Assembly (NCBI GenBank): GCA_019455065.1
Contig: JACFNC010000013.1
Coordinates: 1-64,000 of the forward strand
Direction of reading: 5' to 3'
Origin: Rhodospirillales bacterium
Lineage (GTDB): Bacteria > Pseudomonadota > Alphaproteobacteria > Rhodospirillales > Magnetospirillaceae
DNA length: 64,000 nucleotides
Both the position numbers and the translations under genes were made by a program. This document shows, in pieces, positions 1 to 8,812 of this stretch (positions are counted from its first letter, which is position 1; every line of letters starts with the position of its first letter). The notes beneath the pieces were generated by a model. It was given only the letters and a program-made list of their open reading frames with translations, was not told the DNA's origin and made no database searches.

Positions 1-201
1 TCATGCTGGCGTCGACCCGCCTGTGGCTCAGGGCTTATGAGTCCACGACCTAGTCCCGTCCGTCGTAGGCACCCGACGGATAGGCAGCGCCATCATCATG
101 GTTAGCCCGGATTCGCGACGGGCATATCCATTATCCGCGTCAATGGAAGCGGTCGATCTGCCCTAAAGTTGGCCATAAACCATCGAGTGGGGCAGGCAGC
201 G
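1..201. other. Left-edge non-coding stretch
   Basis: No convincing gene. A small perfect hairpin, TCCGTCG (59-65) with CGACGGA (74-80), 8-nt loop, may mark the end of a gene lying to the left of the window. No recognisable promoter for the tadG-like gene was found. Confidence 0.4.
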
Positions 202-1575
202 ATGATCGTTTGGCGAACTGCGCATCGTCGACGGCGCGACGGGGGCGCGGTGGCGGTGCTGGTCGCCCTTCTTCTCGTGCCAATGATCGGTTTCGTCGGA
301 TTGGTCACCGACGGAGGGCGCGGATATCTGCTCCAGTCGCGCCTGTCGCAGGCGGTTGACGCGGCCGCCCTCGCCGGCGGTAGGGTGATGTTCGACTCCA
401 ATCGCGATGCCGACGTCCGCTCGTTCTTTAGGGCGAATTTCCCCAAGAATCTGATGAATGCCCGTGTCGACGGACCGCATGTTGCGGTCGACGCCCAGGG
501 CGAGAACCTCACCCTGACCGCCAGCGCCACCATCGACACCACCTTCATGCGGATATTCAACCATAAGACCATGACCGTCGCGGCGCGCGCCGTGGTGAAA
601 CGCTCGGTGCGCGGCATGGAACTCGCACTCGTCCTGGACAATACCGGATCGATGCGGGAGGACGGTAAGATCGAGGCTTTACGGGCCGGCGCCACCGAAC
701 TCATCAACATCTTCTATGGCGAACGCGAACGCATTCCAAATTTCTGGGTAAGCCTGGTGCCCTTCGTGACCGCCGTCAATGTCGGCAACGGTCACACCGA
801 CTGGCTCGCTGCCGGGGCGATCGAAAGCAAAAACTACACGGGCGTTCCGGGAGGGTGGAAGGGATGCGTGGAAGCGCGCCACGCCCATGGCAACGACATG
901 ACCGATGCGCCACCCTCGGTGGAGCCGTTCCAGCCCTTCTATTTTCCCAGCGGAAGCGACAATTCCTATCCGCCGGTGGACGAGAGCTACGCCGCGCAGT
1001 CCCAGGCCAAAGGAAAAGGCCCCAACGTCTCCTGTCCGGCGCCAGTCTCGGCGATGGTCGATGACAAGGCCACGATCCTGGCCGCGATCGACGACCTGCG
1101 CTATTGGCGCCGCGGCGGCACGATGATCAACATGGGTCTCGTGTGGGGATGGCGCGCCTTGTCGCCGAACTGGCGCGGGTTGTGGTCCGCCGCCACGCCG
1201 CAGTTGCCGCTTGATTACGGCACTCCGTTCATGGACAAGGCGCTAGTCCTGCTCACCGACGGCAAGAACGAAATCTCCAGCGACGACTACACGTCCTACG
1301 GCCGCCTTTCATGGGGCCGGCTCGGCACGACGAACCGCAACCGGGCCACCCAGGAGGTCAATCGCCGCACGGCAGAAGCCTGCATCACGATGAAGCAGCA
1401 AGGCATCATCATCTTCACCATTGGCTTTCGGGTCGAGGACGCCGCCACCCATGCGCTTCTGCGGGACTGCGCCTCAAAGGCCGCATACTACTTCGCATCG
1501 CCCACCAACGAGGATCTCCGCCGAGCCTTCCGGACCATCGGCGCCACCCTCAGCAACCTGCGCCTGGCGCAATAG
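202..1575 (+). CDS. TadG-like pilus assembly protein with vWA domain
   Basis: Membrane-anchored protein of the Tad/Flp pilus-associated TadG type. A basic N-terminus (RTAHRRRRDGG) precedes one hydrophobic segment at about residues 16-36. It is followed by the YLLQSRLSQAVDAAALAGG stretch typical of TadE/TadG-type N-termini. A von Willebrand A domain fills residues 140-457: the metal site reads LDNTGSM (Asp146, DxTxS variant of DxSxS), with LLTDGKNE further on. The ATG at 202 is preferred because GGGGCAGG lies just upstream; an in-frame TTG at 169 would add 11 residues. Two TadE-like genes follow with gaps of 8 and 4 bp, so the three are probably one transcript. No Tad secretion ATPase is in view, so the pilus role is inferred from family. 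Confidence 0.8.
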   Translation: MIVWRTAHRRRRDGGAVAVLVALLLVPMIGFVGLVTDGGRGYLLQSRLSQAVDAAALAGGRVMFDSNRDADVRSFFRANFPKNLMNARVDGPHVAVDAQGENLTLTASATIDTTFMRIFNHKTMTVAARAVVKRSVRGMELALVLDNTGSMREDGKIEALRAGATELINIFYGERERIPNFWVSLVPFVTAVNVGNGHTDWLAAGAIESKNYTGVPGGWKGCVEARHAHGNDMTDAPPSVEPFQPFYFPSGSDNSYPPVDESYAAQSQAKGKGPNVSCPAPVSAMVDDKATILAAIDDLRYWRRGGTMINMGLVWGWRALSPNWRGLWSAATPQLPLDYGTPFMDKALVLLTDGKNEISSDDYTSYGRLSWGRLGTTNRNRATQEVNRRTAEACITMKQQGIIIFTIGFRVEDAATHALLRDCASKAAYYFASPTNEDLRRAFRTIGATLSNLRLAQ

Positions 1576-1583
1576 GGGGCGCA

Positions 1584-2156
1584 ATGACTCGACGACCTCT
1601 TGTCAGGGGCGATGGCGGGGCGGCGGCCCTGGAATTCGCCTTCGTCTTCCCGGTCTTGCTGCTGTTCGTGTTCGTCCTCTTCGACCTCATGATGATCCTG
1701 TGGATGGACGCGGCGATGGAGAGCGCGGTGCGGGTGGCGTCGCGCTTCGGCATCACCGGCTATGCGCCGGCAGGAAAGACCCGTGAGGAAATCATTCTGG
1801 CGTTGATCGAGGAGCGCACCTTGGGATTCGTGAATCGATCCACGGCCACGATCTCCACCCGCATATACGACCGCTTCGATCATATCGGGGTGGGCGAACC
1901 TTTTGACGATACGGCTCCGCCGAACGGCAAATATGACTCGGGCGAACTCTTCGTGGACGTGAACGGAAACGGGGTCTGGGACGACGACCTCGGCCGGCCC
2001 GGGGTGGGCGGCCCGGGAGAGATCGTCGTTTATACCGCAACCTACAGGTTGCCATTCCTTACGCCGCTGCAGTCCTTCATCGGAGGAAGCGGCAGCACCC
2101 TGCTGAAGGCCAGCGCGGTGGTGCGGAACGAACCGTTTCAGTCTGCGGGGGGCTAG
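1584..2156 (+). CDS. TadE-like pilus assembly protein with a calcium-loop-like motif
   Basis: TadE-family pseudopilin-like protein of 190 residues. GGAAALEFAFVFPVLLLF is the classical TadE N-terminus: a Gly-rich turn, a conserved Glu and then one membrane helix. The rest would lie outside the membrane. Around residues 123-133 there is DVNGNGVWDDD, an acidic Asp/Asn loop resembling an EF-hand or dockerin Ca2+ loop, which is not standard in TadE. The start ATG at 1584 lies 8 bp after the tadG-like stop. A membrane-embedded pilus-assembly role follows from family and neighbours; the calcium idea is inference from motif only. Confidence 0.75.
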   Translation: MTRRPLVRGDGGAAALEFAFVFPVLLLFVFVLFDLMMILWMDAAMESAVRVASRFGITGYAPAGKTREEIILALIEERTLGFVNRSTATISTRIYDRFDHIGVGEPFDDTAPPNGKYDSGELFVDVNGNGVWDDDLGRPGVGGPGEIVVYTATYRLPFLTPLQSFIGGSGSTLLKASAVVRNEPFQSAGG

Positions 2157-2160
2157 GGCG

Positions 2161-2718
2161 ATGGGCTTGTTGCGGCGGCTGCGGCGCTTCGGAACGGTCG
2201 ACGACGGCGGACCGGCGCTCGAATTCGGCCTTCTGTTGCCCTTCCTTGTCGTCTTGCTGCTCGGCGGCATCGAAGCGGGGCGGCTGTTGGTTCTTGGTCA
2301 GAAGATCGAGCGCGTGGCGGGCACGCTCGCCGATCTCGTTTCACAGGCGGAGGCCCTCACGGCCGCCGAAGTCGACGCCCTGCTGGTTGCCGCCAAGCAC
2401 ATCGCGTCGCCCTTCCAGTTCGAAGACGCGGGCGCCGTCATCGTGTCCTCCGTCGGTTTGGACGGCAGGGGCAGGCCGGTCGTCAACTGGCAGCGCAAAG
2501 GCGGCGGTCAACTTGCGGTAAGCAGTTCGGTCGGACGGCCCGGCCGGCGGGCAACGTTGCCGGCAGGATTCTCCATCCGGTCCGGCGAGACGGTGATCGT
2601 CGCGGAATCCTATTATGACTTCCACCCCCTGGTGTTCGGGCAGGTTTTTCCCCCTCGCATCGTTCAGCACCTCGCCCTCTTCCGTCCCCGGCTCGGGGCC
2701 CTGGAAACGCTCGATTGA
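2161..2718 (+). CDS. Second TadE-like membrane protein
   Basis: Small protein of 185 residues with the TadE pattern: basic start (LLRRLRRFG), DDGGPALEFGLLLPFLVVLLLGG, then a predicted extracytoplasmic domain of about 140 residues. It starts 4 bp after the previous TadE-like stop and completes a TadG-TadE-TadE trio. Beyond the N-terminal helix no further motif is recognisable. Function in pilus or surface assembly is inferred from the shared N-terminal signature and the operon. Confidence 0.7.
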   Translation: MGLLRRLRRFGTVDDGGPALEFGLLLPFLVVLLLGGIEAGRLLVLGQKIERVAGTLADLVSQAEALTAAEVDALLVAAKHIASPFQFEDAGAVIVSSVGLDGRGRPVVNWQRKGGGQLAVSSSVGRPGRRATLPAGFSIRSGETVIVAESYYDFHPLVFGQVFPPRIVQHLALFRPRLGALETLD

Positions 2719-2792
2719 CGATTGGCCCCGGGGTCGCGGCGGGCGATAATGGCTCAAGGCCAGGCTTGCCGGCCGGGGGGCGCGCAGACCAT

Positions 2793-3641
2793 ATGAGAAA
2801 CCCGCAAATGGAGAAAGTCCGTCGCGCGATGATCTCGTTCGCCATCACGGGAGCCCTGATCTACGTGTCGGTCGTGGGCGGCCTTGCCGTTCTCCAGCGC
2901 GACCTCCTGTTCCGCCCCTCCGGCCTTCCCGCCAGCCCGGCCGCCGCGGCCGTTCCCGAGATGCGCCCGGTCGCCGTGCGCACGGCCGACGCCTTGGAGA
3001 TCGTCGGCTGGTACGCGCCGCCGCCGACCGCCGGCCGACCCGTCGTCGTCCTTTACCACGGCAACGCCGGCCACCTGGGCATGCGGGCGTTCAAGGCGCG
3101 CGCCTTTCTCGACGCCGGGTTCGGCGTCTGGCTGGCGGGCTACCGCGGCTACGGCGGCAACCCGGGGAGCCCAAGCGAGGAGGGCCTCTACGCCGATGCC
3201 CGCGCCGCGCTCGACCATCTCGCGGCGGGCGGAATCAGCGGAGAGCGGGTCGTCCTGTACGGCGAATCGCTTGGCACGGGGGTCGCGGTCCAGATGGCCA
3301 CCGAACGGCCCGTGGGGGCCGTCGTCCTCGAGGCTCCCTACACCACGATACCCGACGTCGCGGCCGGCATATACCCGTTCGCCCCGGTCCATTTCCTCGC
3401 CCGCGACCGGTTCGATAGCATCTCCAAAATCGCCCGCATCGGTGCGCCGCTTCTGGTTCTGCATGGCGAGCGCGACCGGGTCGTCCCGATCGACCTGGGA
3501 CGCAGGCTCTTCGAGGCCGCGGTGTCACCGAAGCGTGGAGTGTTCCTGCCGCAACCGGGGCACAACGACCTTTATGACTGGGGCGCCCTCGAGCACATCC
3601 TCGGCTTCCTCACCGGCACGCAAGGTACGTTGCGCCAATGA
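2793..3641 (+). CDS. Alpha/beta hydrolase, membrane-anchored (Bem46/YfhR-like)
   Basis: Serine hydrolase of the alpha/beta fold with one N-terminal hydrophobic helix (ISFAITGALIYVSVVGGLAVL) followed by QRDLLFRP, the usual beginning of the Bem46/YfhR group. Visible catalytic elements are the oxyanion turn YHGNAGH, the nucleophile elbow GESLGTG, the acid in HGERDRVVP and the histidine in PGHNDLYDW. All triad members are present, so it should be active, but the substrate is unknown. The reading frame is open back to 2715; ATG 2793 (or 2808) is more likely because the earlier part overlaps the preceding gene and has no family-like sequence. It reads away from the trxA block and faces the trxA terminator. 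Confidence 0.8.
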   Translation: MRNPQMEKVRRAMISFAITGALIYVSVVGGLAVLQRDLLFRPSGLPASPAAAAVPEMRPVAVRTADALEIVGWYAPPPTAGRPVVVLYHGNAGHLGMRAFKARAFLDAGFGVWLAGYRGYGGNPGSPSEEGLYADARAALDHLAAGGISGERVVLYGESLGTGVAVQMATERPVGAVVLEAPYTTIPDVAAGIYPFAPVHFLARDRFDSISKIARIGAPLLVLHGERDRVVPIDLGRRLFEAAVSPKRGVFLPQPGHNDLYDWGALEHILGFLTGTQGTLRQ

Positions 3642-3656
3642 GCGCCTGACAAGAAA

Positions 3657-3684
3657 AACCCCGCCCGAAGGGCGGGGTTCAACA
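3657..3684 (-). terminator. Rho-independent terminator of the trxA end of the block
   Basis: A perfect 10-bp stem (3657-3666 with 3670-3679) with a 3-nt loop. On the minus strand it is followed by a run of T (complement of the A-tract at about 3652-3656), the classical intrinsic terminator layout. It sits 20 bp beyond the trxA stop. On the plus strand the stem is not followed by T, so it serves mainly the minus-strand transcript. Confidence 0.85.
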
Positions 3685-3699
3685 CGCGCGGCGGCCTCG

Positions 3700-4014
3700 T
3701 CAGAGGGCCGACTCGACCCATTCGTAGAGTTTGCTCTTCGGCAAGGCCCCGATCTTGGTGGCCGCCACCTGCCCGTCCTTGAAGATCATCAGCGTCGGGA
3801 TGCCGCGGACGCCGTATTTCGACGGGGTCATCGGGTTCTCGTCGATGTTGATCTTCGCCACGGTGACCCGGTCGGCCATGTCCTTCGACAGGTCCTCGAG
3901 GGCGGGCGCGATCTGGCGGCAGGGACCGCACCATTCCGCCCAGAAATCCACCAGCACGGGGCCGGAAGCCTTGAGCACGTCGGCGTCGAACGAGCTGTCC
4001 GTCACTTGTTTCAT
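3700..4014 (-). CDS. trxA: Thioredoxin
   Basis: Cytoplasmic thioredoxin of 104 residues, the normal size for TrxA. The active site WCGPC lies at residues 28-32 and the cis-proline loop GIPTLMIF is intact, so it can cycle between dithiol and disulfide and reduce ribonucleotide reductase, methionine sulfoxide reductases and similar partners. It is the last gene of the minus-strand block behind addA (110-bp gap), an arrangement common in alphaproteobacteria. A strong intrinsic terminator follows directly. Confidence 0.95.
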   Translation of the reverse strand: MKQVTDSSFDADVLKASGPVLVDFWAEWCGPCRQIAPALEDLSKDMADRVTVAKINIDENPMTPSKYGVRGIPTLMIFKDGQVAATKIGALPKSKLYEWVESAL

Positions 4015-4124
4015 ATTCGCTTTCCTATGCCTGACAAACCTACAGGGTGCCGCCCCGCACTCCCATTCGAGGTCACTTTAGGTAGACCGAATACACCCGT
4101 CAAGGCACGGAGCGGCGAAGCTGC

Positions 4125-7100
4125 TCATCCCTCGGCGAAGCCGGCCAGCGCGTCGTCGAGCCGGGCGCTGTCCAGCGTCATCAGGCGCGGCCCGTCGGTC
4201 CACAACAGCGCGCACCGCACCGCGCGGCCAGGATACACGCAGGCGAGCACCGCGCGATAGGCGGCCATCTGGCGGAGATACGCGGCGGGGACGTCCTGCT
4301 CCAGCTTGGGCGGCGGCCGATTGGTCTTGTAATCCACCACCAGCACCTCCGAGGGGCCGACGAGCAAACGGTCGACCTGGCCGGACACCACGCGCGCCCC
4401 GAGACGGCCGATCAGCGGCACCTCGGCCTGCGACCCCGGCCCGAAGATCGGGGCGAAATGCGCGTCGTCCAGGACGGCCAGGGTTTCGGCGGCGATCTCG
4501 AGCTGGGCGGCGGCCGGCAGGTTCCATGCCGGCCGCGCCAGGAAGCGGGCGGCGGCGGCGGCCCGCTGCGTGGCCGGCAACTCGGGCAGCGTCTGAAGCA
4601 GGCGGTGGATCAGGCGCCCGCGCCGGAACCGGTAGCCGTCGTCGCTCCCCATAGGCGAGCGGACCGCCGGCTCGTCGCCGTCCGGACGCGACGGCATCAG
4701 CGGCCGCGAGGGCGACGGCTCGGCCGGCGGAGGCCCGACGAGCCAATCCGGCGGTTGGGTCTCGGGGCGTCGGCCGGGGGCGTGAGGCTCGGCCGCCGCC
4801 GCCACCTCCTGCGGACAAGTCAGGCGTAGCACCGTATCGCCCTCGACCTCGTGCGACGACGCCAGGAACACATCCCGCTCCTGCGTGCCGAAGGCCGACA
4901 TCGCGCCCTCGACGAGGTGGTACCAGCAATCGGGGGGCGCCGCCCGGCGCGTTTGCCAGCCGCAGATGTACAGCCGGTCCTCGGCGCGGGTCATGGCGAC
5001 GTAGAGCAGGCGGCGGTATTCCTGGTCGCGCGCCGCCTTGGCCGCCCCCTTGCCCTGGCGGCAGAAGACATCCTCGACCTCGGCGCGCGGCGGCCACAGC
5101 AGCACCTCGGCGCCCCGTTCGCCCAGCCACAGCAGGCGCGGCGACTGGCTGGGCGACTGCAGGGTGTCGGGCAGGAAGACCACCGGCGCCTGCAACCCCT
5201 TGGCACCATGCACGGTCATGATCCGCACCGCGCCGCCGCCGCCCTGTTCCAGGTCGCGCTTGATCTCCACAGAGCCGCTTTCCAGCCAGCGCAGAAAGCC
5301 CTGAAGCGACGGCGCGTGGGCGCGTTCGTAGACGAGGGTCAGGTTCACGAACTCGTCGATCGCCTCCTCCGCCTCCCAGCCCAGCCGCCCGACGAGCTTG
5401 GCCCGCCCGCCCCGAACCGTAAGGACCTGGGCGTACAACTCGTGCGGCGGCATCTGGTCGGCGAGGGCCATGAGGCTCGCCAGTTCGTCGTGTGCGGCGG
5501 CGAACTCCGGGCGGCGCTTCAACTCGTCCCACAGGGATCGCTGGCCGCGCCCGTGCGCGAGGTCGAACAGCGCGTCCTCGTCCAGGCCGATCAAGGGGCT
5601 TTTCAGCACGGTGGCGAGGGTCAGGTCGTCCTCGGGCAGCAGCAGCGCATTGCCCAGCGCCATCAGGTCCATCACCGCCATCTGCTCGGTCAGCACCAGC
5701 CGGTCGCTGCCCGCCACCGGCACGTCCAGCCCCTTCAGTTCGCGGATCAGGTCGTCGACGAAGGCGTTGCGGCGCCGCACCAGCACCATGATATCGCCGG
5801 CGCCGATCGGCCGGTCGCGCGACTCCAGCCGCTCGCGGTCGCGGACCATCGCGGCGATCCTGCGGGCCACCAGACGGGCCAGCCGGCTGCGCGGCGAATC
5901 CGCCGGGATGCGCTCCACCGGCGGCTTCCACGGCTCCGGCTCGTCGGCCGGACGTGGCGCCACCGGCGGCCACGTTTCGACGAGGCCCGCCTGACCCTCG
6001 CGCACCGGCCAGTGGCGGATCTCCTCGCCGGCCAGGGCGACGCCGTCGCGGCCGGGGTCGCGGTTGAACACCGCGTCGACGGCGTCGAGCACGGCGCGGG
6101 TCGAGCGGAACGACACCTGCAGCGGCACTTCCTCCCAGCGGCGCCCGGACTCGGGCACCAGCTGCGCCAGCCGCCGGCGCATCTCCTCGAAGGCGCGCGG
6201 GTCGGCGCGCTGGAAGCTGTAGATCGACTGCTTGACGTCGCCGACCGCGAACACGGTGCGCAGCACGTCCTCGCGGGCGCCGCGCCCGGCGAAGAACTCG
6301 TCGGTGAGTGCCTTGACCACCGCCCACTGGTCGGGGTTGGTATCTTGCGCCTCGTCGATCATGACGTGGTCGATGCCGCCGTCCAGCTTGAACAGCACCC
6401 AGGCCGCCTCGCCCCGCCCGCCCGACAGAAGGCGCACCGTCGCCAGGATGAGGTCGTCGTAGTCGAGCAGCGCGCGCGCCGCCTTGTGCGATTCGTAGGC
6501 GGCCAGAAGCGCATCTCCCAGTCGCAGCAGGGCGGCGGTGGCCTGGGCCACGGTCGCCGCCCGCCAGCGTTCGACCACCGCGACCAGGCGCTCGGCCTCG
6601 GCGCGCAGTGCCGGCTCGGCGTCGAGGCAGTTCTTGGTGACGAGGTTGGCCCGAATGTCTTCCTTCTGGGTCAGGAACGCCCGGCGATAGCGCTCGAACC
6701 CCGCCGCGCGCGCCTCGGGGCCGGCCGCCAGCCATTCGGCGATGACGGCGGCGCGCTCGCCGTCGGTCTTCGTCCCCTCGCGGAGAAGGGCGGCGGCGGC
6801 ACGGCAGGCATCGCCGTCGAAGGCGTCCTCGGAACAGGCGGCGGCGAGGATGGTCTCCGGAGCTTCGCCGTCCGGCACGCCCAGGCGGTCGCGCACGCTG
6901 GCGATGGCGCCTTCGAGGCCGCCGTTGGCGTCGAGGAAACGCCGCAGACGGCCGCGGTCGGCGGCCAGATCGCCCATCAGCTTGGGGAAATCGGCCTCAT
7001 GCACATGGCCGGTCACCTCGGCGAGCGCGGCGGCAAGGGGCTCGTCCGCGCCGTGACGGGCGCGCACCAGCACCTCCTCCTGGGCCGCCGCCAGCATCTC

Positions 7101-7562
7101 GGCGGCGTCGCGCTCGTCCATGACCTGGAAATGCGGCGCCAGCCCGGCCTCGAGGGGGAAGCGCCGCAGCAGCGACTGGCAGAAGGCGTGGATGGTCTGG
7201 ACCTTCATGCCCCCCGGCGTGTCCAGCACCTGCGCGAACAGGCGGCGGGCGCGGGCCAGGCAGTCGTCGTCGGCGCGCGCGCCCAGCAGGCGCGACACTT
7301 CCGCGGCCAGCGCGCGGTCGTCGGCCGTCGCCCAGTCGGCGAGACGCATGGCCACCCGGTTCGCCATCTCGGCGGCCGCCGCCTTGGTGAAGGTGAGGCA
7401 GAGCAGCTTGTGCGGCGGGGTGCCTGCCAGCAGCAGACGCAGGGTGCGGTCGATGAGCACCTTCGTCTTGCCGGTGCCCGCCGACGCCGCCACCCACGCC
7501 GACGCCCTGGGGTCGGCGGCGCGGCGCTGGGGGATTTCCGGGTCAGGGCGCTGGTGGCTCAT
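4125..7562 (-). CDS. addA: Double-strand break repair helicase-nuclease subunit AddA
   Basis: UvrD/RecB-type 3'-5' helicase plus nuclease, 1145 residues, normal for alphaproteobacterial AddA. Walker A is AASAGTGKT near residue 30, Walker B with helicase motif II is MIDEAQDTNPDQW, and motif GDVKQSIYSFQRADP follows. The C-terminal RecB-family nuclease shows VSGQVDRL and VVDYKTNRPPP, so the catalytic acidic residues are present. With AddB it resects double-strand breaks and loads RecA. The two subunit genes are usually adjacent; here two unrelated small genes separate them. The antisense strand is open for more than 1100 codons, but that is a compositional shadow. Confidence 0.95.
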   Translation of the reverse strand: MSHQRPDPEIPQRRAADPRASAWVAASAGTGKTKVLIDRTLRLLLAGTPPHKLLCLTFTKAAAAEMANRVAMRLADWATADDRALAAEVSRLLGARADDDCLARARRLFAQVLDTPGGMKVQTIHAFCQSLLRRFPLEAGLAPHFQVMDERDAAEMLAAAQEEVLVRARHGADEPLAAALAEVTGHVHEADFPKLMGDLAADRGRLRRFLDANGGLEGAIASVRDRLGVPDGEAPETILAAACSEDAFDGDACRAAAALLREGTKTDGERAAVIAEWLAAGPEARAAGFERYRRAFLTQKEDIRANLVTKNCLDAEPALRAEAERLVAVVERWRAATVAQATAALLRLGDALLAAYESHKAARALLDYDDLILATVRLLSGGRGEAAWVLFKLDGGIDHVMIDEAQDTNPDQWAVVKALTDEFFAGRGAREDVLRTVFAVGDVKQSIYSFQRADPRAFEEMRRRLAQLVPESGRRWEEVPLQVSFRSTRAVLDAVDAVFNRDPGRDGVALAGEEIRHWPVREGQAGLVETWPPVAPRPADEPEPWKPPVERIPADSPRSRLARLVARRIAAMVRDRERLESRDRPIGAGDIMVLVRRRNAFVDDLIRELKGLDVPVAGSDRLVLTEQMAVMDLMALGNALLLPEDDLTLATVLKSPLIGLDEDALFDLAHGRGQRSLWDELKRRPEFAAAHDELASLMALADQMPPHELYAQVLTVRGGRAKLVGRLGWEAEEAIDEFVNLTLVYERAHAPSLQGFLRWLESGSVEIKRDLEQGGGGAVRIMTVHGAKGLQAPVVFLPDTLQSPSQSPRLLWLGERGAEVLLWPPRAEVEDVFCRQGKGAAKAARDQEYRRLLYVAMTRAEDRLYICGWQTRRAAPPDCWYHLVEGAMSAFGTQERDVFLASSHEVEGDTVLRLTCPQEVAAAAEPHAPGRRPETQPPDWLVGPPPAEPSPSRPLMPSRPDGDEPAVRSPMGSDDGYRFRRGRLIHRLLQTLPELPATQRAAAAARFLARPAWNLPAAAQLEIAAETLAVLDDAHFAPIFGPGSQAEVPLIGRLGARVVSGQVDRLLVGPSEVLVVDYKTNRPPPKLEQDVPAAYLRQMAAYRAVLACVYPGRAVRCALLWTDGPRLMTLDSARLDDALAGFAEG

Positions 7563-7619
7563 GCGCGCATTATTCCACCACCATCGAGCGCGCGGACAGA
7601 CCTTTGTGGCGGCCCCGGC

Positions 7620-8162
7620 TCAGACGCCTCCCCAGGCCTCCAGCATGGCGGTGGCGCAGGCGGGCCATTGGCCCCGCTCGAAGCCTTCCCAGGTGGGATA
7701 GCCGCCGCGCCAGACGTATTCCATCAGGTCCCTGAACTGCGGCGCCGAGAACGCGTAGTCCCCGATCCCGATGACCCCGCCCGAGCGCCGCTCGATGACC
7801 AGCGTCCCGGGCCTAGCGTGCTCGGCCAGCAGCGTCTCGACCGCGGGGCGGTTCTCATGCCCCGCGAGCCTCTGGCGGAAGGCGGCCGGGTCGTCGGGGA
7901 ACGGCCACCGGCGATAGACTGCACCGAGCAGTCCGACGTGGCGGGTGCCGTGGATGGCGCCCATCAGGTCGCCCACCGCCTCGGCGTCCGCACACGTCCA
8001 GCCCGGCATCTCGGCCCGCGGTTGCGCGGCCACCTTGGCGACGGCGCCGCAGAAGTCGGTGCAGAAGAAGAAATGGCGGTCGAGCAGCAGACCGTCCGTC
8101 TCGATGTTGTAGAAGCCAAAGACCACGCGACCGTGGCTGAGCGAATCGAAGGCGAGCGGCAT
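7620..8162 (-). CDS. Conserved hypothetical protein next to an acyl-CoA thioesterase
   Basis: I do not recognise this 180-residue protein. It begins MPLAFDSLSHGRVVFGF, has no signal peptide or membrane segment and is rich in Trp, Phe and acidic residues. Possible conserved patches are the FFFCTDFCG segment and the aromatic C-terminal stretch containing YVWRGGYPTWEGFERG. It starts 7 bp after the stop of the 4HBT thioesterase gene, so the two are almost certainly co-transcribed and may act together on an aromatic or acyl-CoA substrate. The pair sits between addB and addA, where other alphaproteobacteria usually have nothing. Coding status is supported by tight spacing and high-GC codon usage like its neighbours. 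Confidence 0.65.
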   Translation of the reverse strand: MPLAFDSLSHGRVVFGFYNIETDGLLLDRHFFFCTDFCGAVAKVAAQPRAEMPGWTCADAEAVGDLMGAIHGTRHVGLLGAVYRRWPFPDDPAAFRQRLAGHENRPAVETLLAEHARPGTLVIERRSGGVIGIGDYAFSAPQFRDLMEYVWRGGYPTWEGFERGQWPACATAMLEAWGGV

Positions 8163-8169
8163 GGGGGGA

Positions 8170-8637
8170 TCAGCGTTCGCGCGCGGGCGGCGCGTCGGGC
8201 TGGGCGCCTTGTCCGGCCATATAGGCTTCGAGCCGCATGCGCAGGTCTTCCGATATCCGTCTGGGGGTGCCGTCGTTCAGACTGATGATGACGAGAACCG
8301 ACCGCGCCTCCAGCCGCATCTCGCCGTCGACCATGCCGACGAACCGCACCCGGATCGAACTGTTGCCGATGCGCTCGAGGAACAGGGTGAGATCGAGGAA
8401 GTCGCCAAGCCGGCAGGGCTTGGTGAAGGTGCATTCGGTGTGCGCCGTGGGCAGACCGAGGCGTTCGTTATTGACGAGGTCATAATAGTTCAGGCCCAGC
8501 GCCTCGTTGAACCAATCCTCCACAGCCGCCTGGAGCATTTCGAAATAGCGCGGGAAAAACACGTAGCCGGCGGGATCGGTGTGGTGGAAGCGCACCGGAA
8601 TGCGCTGCGTGAACGGGGTGGTGACGGAAAGCGACAT
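8170..8637 (-). CDS. 4-hydroxybenzoyl-CoA thioesterase-family acyl-CoA thioesterase
   Basis: Hot-dog-fold thioesterase of 155 residues. The signature RFHHTDPAGYVFFPRYFEM around residues 16-34 matches the 4HBT family (RFGDCDPAGIVFFPNYF type), with Asp21 at the catalytic position. It should hydrolyse an acyl-CoA, possibly aromatic, in the cytoplasm; the true substrate cannot be read from sequence. The unknown gene at 7620-8162 follows 7 bp downstream. The 175-bp gap to the addB stop suggests its own promoter within that gap. Confidence 0.85.
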   Translation of the reverse strand: MSLSVTTPFTQRIPVRFHHTDPAGYVFFPRYFEMLQAAVEDWFNEALGLNYYDLVNNERLGLPTAHTECTFTKPCRLGDFLDLTLFLERIGNSSIRVRFVGMVDGEMRLEARSVLVIISLNDGTPRRISEDLRMRLEAYMAGQGAQPDAPPARER

Positions 8638-8812
8638 GACGGATCCCGGTCGGTTGGTGGCGTGGGCGAGGGTAGCATCGCCTCACGGGCGGGCCAAATA
8701 GATACACCGAACCCCCGATGTGGAGTTGTCATATCGAGTCGAAGGCGAACAGCCCGGTTTCGTCGCCTCGCTTCTCGAAAAGATGCGATGACGCACGCTG
8801 CCACGGCCCCCC

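Noticed and set aside
4078-6735. Open frame of 885 codons on the minus strand overlapping addA in another frame
   Set aside because: Extremely Arg/Gly/Ala-rich and without motifs; addA in its own frame is complete, so this is not a frameshifted part.
4851-8285. Open frame of 1144 codons on the plus strand opposite addA
   Set aside because: Antisense to a gene with intact helicase and nuclease motifs; composition (Arg/Gly/His/Gln-rich, no domain) is typical of shadow frames in GC-rich DNA.
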